17,038 nucleotides of DNA from SAR324 cluster bacterium (GTDB taxonomy: Bacteria > SAR324 > NAC60-12): positions 1 to 17,038 of the forward strand of contig JAPKDT010000009.1 of assembly GCA_028822475.1 (NCBI GenBank). Direction: 5' to 3'. The translations under genes and the position numbers were made by a program. Of this stretch, positions 14,270-17,038 are shown piece by piece (within the stretch, counting starts at the first letter, position 1; each line of letters opens with the position of its first letter). The notes beneath the pieces are model-generated. The model saw only the letters and a program-made list of their open reading frames with translations, made no database searches and had not been told where the DNA came from.

Positions 14270-15553
14270 ATGTCAGATACAGTAAAACTTGAAGTCAATC
14301 AAAAATCTGTTGATCTCCCTCTAATTAAGGGCAGCGAAGGTGAAATAGGCATTGATATTAGTAAACTGCGTTCGCAAACAAAAGTAATAACTCTTGATCC
14401 AGGATTCGTCAATACAGGATCCTGTGAAAGTGGTATCACATTCCTTGATGGAGAGAAGGGTGTCTTGCGTTATCGAGGTTATCCAATTGAACAACTTGCG
14501 GAAAAGTCAAATTTCCTAGAAGTCAGTTATTTATTGATTTACGGTGAATTACCCTCAATTCAACAGTTGGACGACTTTGAATACAATGTTAAACAGCACA
14601 CTCTGTTGCACGAAGATGTACGTCATATTTATCAGGCTTTTCCCAAGGACGCACATCCAATGGCAATTCTTTCAAGCATCGTCTGTGCGCTTTCCACATT
14701 CTATCCTGATTTCAGTGCAACCGATAGTGATGCGGTAGATTTGGCAATTTGGCGTTTGATGGGTAAACTACCAACTATTGCAGCCTGGTCATACAAAAAA
14801 AATATCGGCCAGCCCTTTGTTTATCCGATAAACGAATTTACTTATGCTAAAAACTTTCTGAATATGTTGTTTGGAGTACCTACAACAAATTACGAAGTCC
14901 CACCAGAATTTGTGCAAGCCCTGAACGTACTTTTTATTTTACATGCAGATCATGAACAGAATTGTTCAACATCCACAGTCAGGTTAGTTGGCAGCAGTGA
15001 GGCGAACCTGTTTGCCTCAATTTCAACCGGAATCGCCGCACTTTGGGGACCTTTACACGGCGGGGCAAATCAAGCCGTATTGGAAATGCTGCAGCAAATT
15101 CACAAGGACGGTGGAGACGTACAAAAATTTGTAAAATTGGCCAAAGACAAAGATTCCAATTTCCGTTTAATGGGCTTCGGACATCGTGTTTATAAAAACT
15201 TTGATCCTCGAGCTACCATTCTAAAAGGCTACTGTGATAAAATTCTGGCCCTGCTTGGAACAGCCGACCCGTTGTTGGATATAGCCAAACAACTTGAGGA
15301 AGCAGCCCTGACAGATGAATATTTCATTGAGCGTAATCTATATCCAAATGTGGACTTCTACAGTGGAATCATCTACAAAGCACTGGGCTTTCCAACAGAC
15401 ATGTTCACCGTGCTTTTTTCTATTGGACGTCTGCCAGGCTGGATAGCGCATTGGCTGGAAATGCGGAACGGTATCTCAAAGATTGGACGACCACGCCAGA
15501 TTTATACAGGGCATACTGAGCGGGAATATATTACTCTCAGCGAACGTGACTGA
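14270..15553 (+). CDS. gltA: Citrate synthase, hexameric (type II, GltA)
   Basis: A 427-residue citrate synthase, the same length as the E. coli NADH-sensitive hexameric enzyme and with its extra N-terminal beta domain (residues 1-45, then TLDPGFVNT.SC.S.ITFLDG). Catalytic residues are visible: His263 in GPLHGGANQ, His305 in MGFGHRVYK and Asp362 in PNVDFYSG. The LFILHADHEQNCSTSTVR block is also standard. It condenses acetyl-CoA with oxaloacetate in the first step of the TCA cycle in the cytoplasm. No other TCA gene lies next to it; a GspM-like gene follows after 28 bases in the same direction. A good ribosome binding site and a 165-base upstream gap suggest it has its own promoter. Confidence 0.96.
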   Translation: MSDTVKLEVNQKSVDLPLIKGSEGEIGIDISKLRSQTKVITLDPGFVNTGSCESGITFLDGEKGVLRYRGYPIEQLAEKSNFLEVSYLLIYGELPSIQQLDDFEYNVKQHTLLHEDVRHIYQAFPKDAHPMAILSSIVCALSTFYPDFSATDSDAVDLAIWRLMGKLPTIAAWSYKKNIGQPFVYPINEFTYAKNFLNMLFGVPTTNYEVPPEFVQALNVLFILHADHEQNCSTSTVRLVGSSEANLFASISTGIAALWGPLHGGANQAVLEMLQQIHKDGGDVQKFVKLAKDKDSNFRLMGFGHRVYKNFDPRATILKGYCDKILALLGTADPLLDIAKQLEEAALTDEYFIERNLYPNVDFYSGIIYKALGFPTDMFTVLFSIGRLPGWIAHWLEMRNGISKIGRPRQIYTGHTEREYITLSERD

Positions 15554-15581
15554 TTTACACCCTCCTCAATAAACGTTTCCC

Positions 15582-16067
15582 ATGCCTGAAATTTCGATGA
15601 GGGAGCAGCTTCTGGTCTCTTTTATGTTTCTGCTGGTTTTTGTGCTGGCAGGAATGTGGGGAATGCAACAGCTCAACCTTCAGCAAAACAACCTGCTACT
15701 GCAACTTGATAAGCAGGAACTTCAAATTAAGCAAATCCGTTCACACTCGAGTGAGTGGGATCAGCTACGGCGCACCCCAACCGCCCCTGTAATGCCTCAG
15801 GCCCTGAGTTCTTTCGTGGAAAATGTCGCCCGCTCCCTTGAGATTCAGGACAATTTACAACTTAATGTACTGACCAATGCTCAAAAAGGGACAGAAGGTG
15901 TCAAAGTAGGTTTGGACAGACTTAAACTCGATCAACTTTTGTCTATGCTATATCAGTTGGAAAACCATCGGCCTGTTTTAAGGACTTCACATTTGAGCAT
16001 CAGTATCAGCCCTGGTAACCGGCAGGTACGAGCCTCTTTTCAAGTACACAAGCAACAGGAAGGATGA
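15582..16067 (+). CDS. gspM: Type II secretion system protein M-like (GspM)
   Basis: A 161-residue bitopic protein: short cytoplasmic N-terminus, one membrane segment at about 9-27 (LLVSFMFLLVFVLAGMWGM), a coiled coil at about 30-60, then a small periplasmic ferredoxin-like domain. The pattern VKVGLDRLKLDQLLSMLYQLE….V.R.SHLSIS…..V.ASFQV is that of the GspM C-terminal domain. GspM is part of the inner-membrane platform and binds GspL, which links to the GspE ATPase. gspL, normally the gene just before it, is not here; citrate synthase is in that place. The stop overlaps the next start by 4 bases (ATGA), so gspM and gspN are translationally coupled. Sequence similarity in this family is low, so the gspN neighbour adds weight. 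A second in-frame ATG at 15597 is an alternative start. Confidence 0.75.
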   Translation: MPEISMREQLLVSFMFLLVFVLAGMWGMQQLNLQQNNLLLQLDKQELQIKQIRSHSSEWDQLRRTPTAPVMPQALSSFVENVARSLEIQDNLQLNVLTNAQKGTEGVKVGLDRLKLDQLLSMLYQLENHRPVLRTSHLSISISPGNRQVRASFQVHKQQEG

Positions 16068-16969
16068 GGCAAATGCGGTTTTTAAAACGGTTATTATTAT
16101 TTATAATAGGATTGCTACTGGTCATTGTGCTGGCTTTTTGGGGTTTTAAGGAGAATTTTCCTGGTAAATCAATCGCGAACGCGATTCAGTTACGTTTGAC
16201 AACACAAACAGGAATCCCAGTTGAGATTGAAGCTTTAGAGTTAGGTTGGTTAAAAGTCAGTACACCCGAAATTGCATTGCGAACTCCTAGATGGCTGGTA
16301 GCAACCCCGGATCTACGACTGCTTATCATCGAAAATGTTGAGGCGCTTTTTGTTCCGCTTTTAACTTCCGGAAAAGCCAAAATACTTGGACAACTCCATG
16401 GAGGCACAATCGAGGTTTATACGGACTTGCAATCCCAAAAAATGCTCGACATTTCTCTTACAGGAGTTAAACTTGAACGAGTCCCGCTAATTGCCGCACT
16501 ACCATATGCCTTTGTTTCCGGCAGGCTTTCTTTGTCATCTCAAATTGAAAATATAAATGCCCTGCAGAGCCAACAAGCCCAGTTTCCGGAAGGCAAACTA
16601 AAGGGTAGGTTGTTAGATGTGGAAATCCGTATTTCGGGAGGTGGAGATCTGCTTGGCATACAACTTCCGGATCTTGATTTTTCAGAAGTGCTGTTTGACC
16701 TTCAACTTGGTCCTTTAATTGCCGTCAGGAAGATTCAAATAAAAGGATCTATGGAAGGTATGATTGAAGGAACAATTCGTCTCAATGAGAAACGTCCGCG
16801 GATGTCATTAATTGATCTTAATATAGAACTCACTCCTTCCACTGCTCTCAAAGATGAAATCAGCAACTTTGGTACTATGCTACGCTCATTTCAGTGCGGT
16901 GAGACTATTAAAGTTAATCTAAAAGGAACGCTAAACAGCATCAACTTTCCTACAAGAAATAAATGCTGA
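16064..16969 (+). CDS. gspN: Type II secretion system protein GspN (AsmA-like, deltaproteobacterial type)
   Basis: A 301-residue protein. A basic N-terminus precedes one membrane anchor at about 7-27 (LLLFIIGLLLVIVLAFWGF). The rest is a periplasmic beta-rich, AsmA-like region with repeated strand patterns such as VEIEALELGWLK, LRLLIIENVEALFVP and ISLTGVKLERVPLI. The block GKLKGRLLDVEIRISGGG, followed by PDLDFSEVLFDLQL, is typical of the GspN form found in many deltaproteobacterial-type systems. GspN is an accessory inner-membrane component of some type II systems; its exact role is unsettled. It starts within the gspM stop (ATGA). Nothing recognisable follows in the last 69 bases. Confidence 0.75.
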   Translation: MRQMRFLKRLLLFIIGLLLVIVLAFWGFKENFPGKSIANAIQLRLTTQTGIPVEIEALELGWLKVSTPEIALRTPRWLVATPDLRLLIIENVEALFVPLLTSGKAKILGQLHGGTIEVYTDLQSQKMLDISLTGVKLERVPLIAALPYAFVSGRLSLSSQIENINALQSQQAQFPEGKLKGRLLDVEIRISGGGDLLGIQLPDLDFSEVLFDLQLGPLIAVRKIQIKGSMEGMIEGTIRLNEKRPRMSLIDLNIELTPSTALKDEISNFGTMLRSFQCGETIKVNLKGTLNSINFPTRNKC

Positions 16970-17038
16970 TCGGGTTTCCCTTTTATTTTGCTGTATTTTA
17001 CTGAGTTAGCGCTCAAGCAGTGTATTTACTGTTTACAC

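Overview
The window is 17 kb of AT-rich chromosomal DNA from a flagellated Gram-negative (diderm) bacterium. The evidence for this is a type II secretion secretin with GspM-like and GspN-like proteins, three flagellar export or motor genes, and a hexameric-type citrate synthase. The GspN resembles the form I associate with deltaproteobacterial-type lineages, and ThrH is best known from proteobacteria. A marine deltaproteobacterium-like or SAR324-like lineage is possible, but that is a guess. I see no rRNA, tRNA, CRISPR array, insertion sequence or phage gene.

Left part, all on the minus strand (1-7403, transcribed right to left). Reading in the direction of transcription, a small frameshifted DUF5808-like reading frame comes first. 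It is followed by a tight three-gene dehydrogenase operon: a beta-hydroxyacid dehydrogenase, an aldehyde dehydrogenase with a TTG start and a good Shine-Dalgarno, and an NAD-type short-chain dehydrogenase. Next is thrH, whose stop overlaps the start of an rlmB-type rRNA methyltransferase by one base. Last come fliJ, a MotE-like protein and the N-terminal part of a probable fliK, which runs off the left edge. The rest of the usual fliF-G-H-I cluster is not upstream of fliJ.

Centre (7177-7805). This 630-bp gap separates the leftward and rightward gene sets. It holds the DUF5808-like remnant and, near its right end, a sigma70-type promoter (TTGACA, 17 bp, TAGAAG) that probably drives ispD and the genes after it.

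Right part, all on the plus strand (7806-16969). The order is ispD, a long GspD-like secretin, scpA, a secreted CARDB-domain protein, fxsA, gltA, and a gspM-gspN pair. The secretin has six N1-type repeats where a standard GspD has three, and two of them look like a recent tandem duplication. Type II secretion genes are interleaved here with isoprenoid, chromosome-segregation and TCA-cycle genes. The ATPase, platform protein and pseudopilins must lie elsewhere.

The items most worth a second look are the enlarged secretin and its exported neighbour, the repeat-bearing FliK-like N-terminus, the orphan three-dehydrogenase operon, and the frameshifted DUF5808-like gene.
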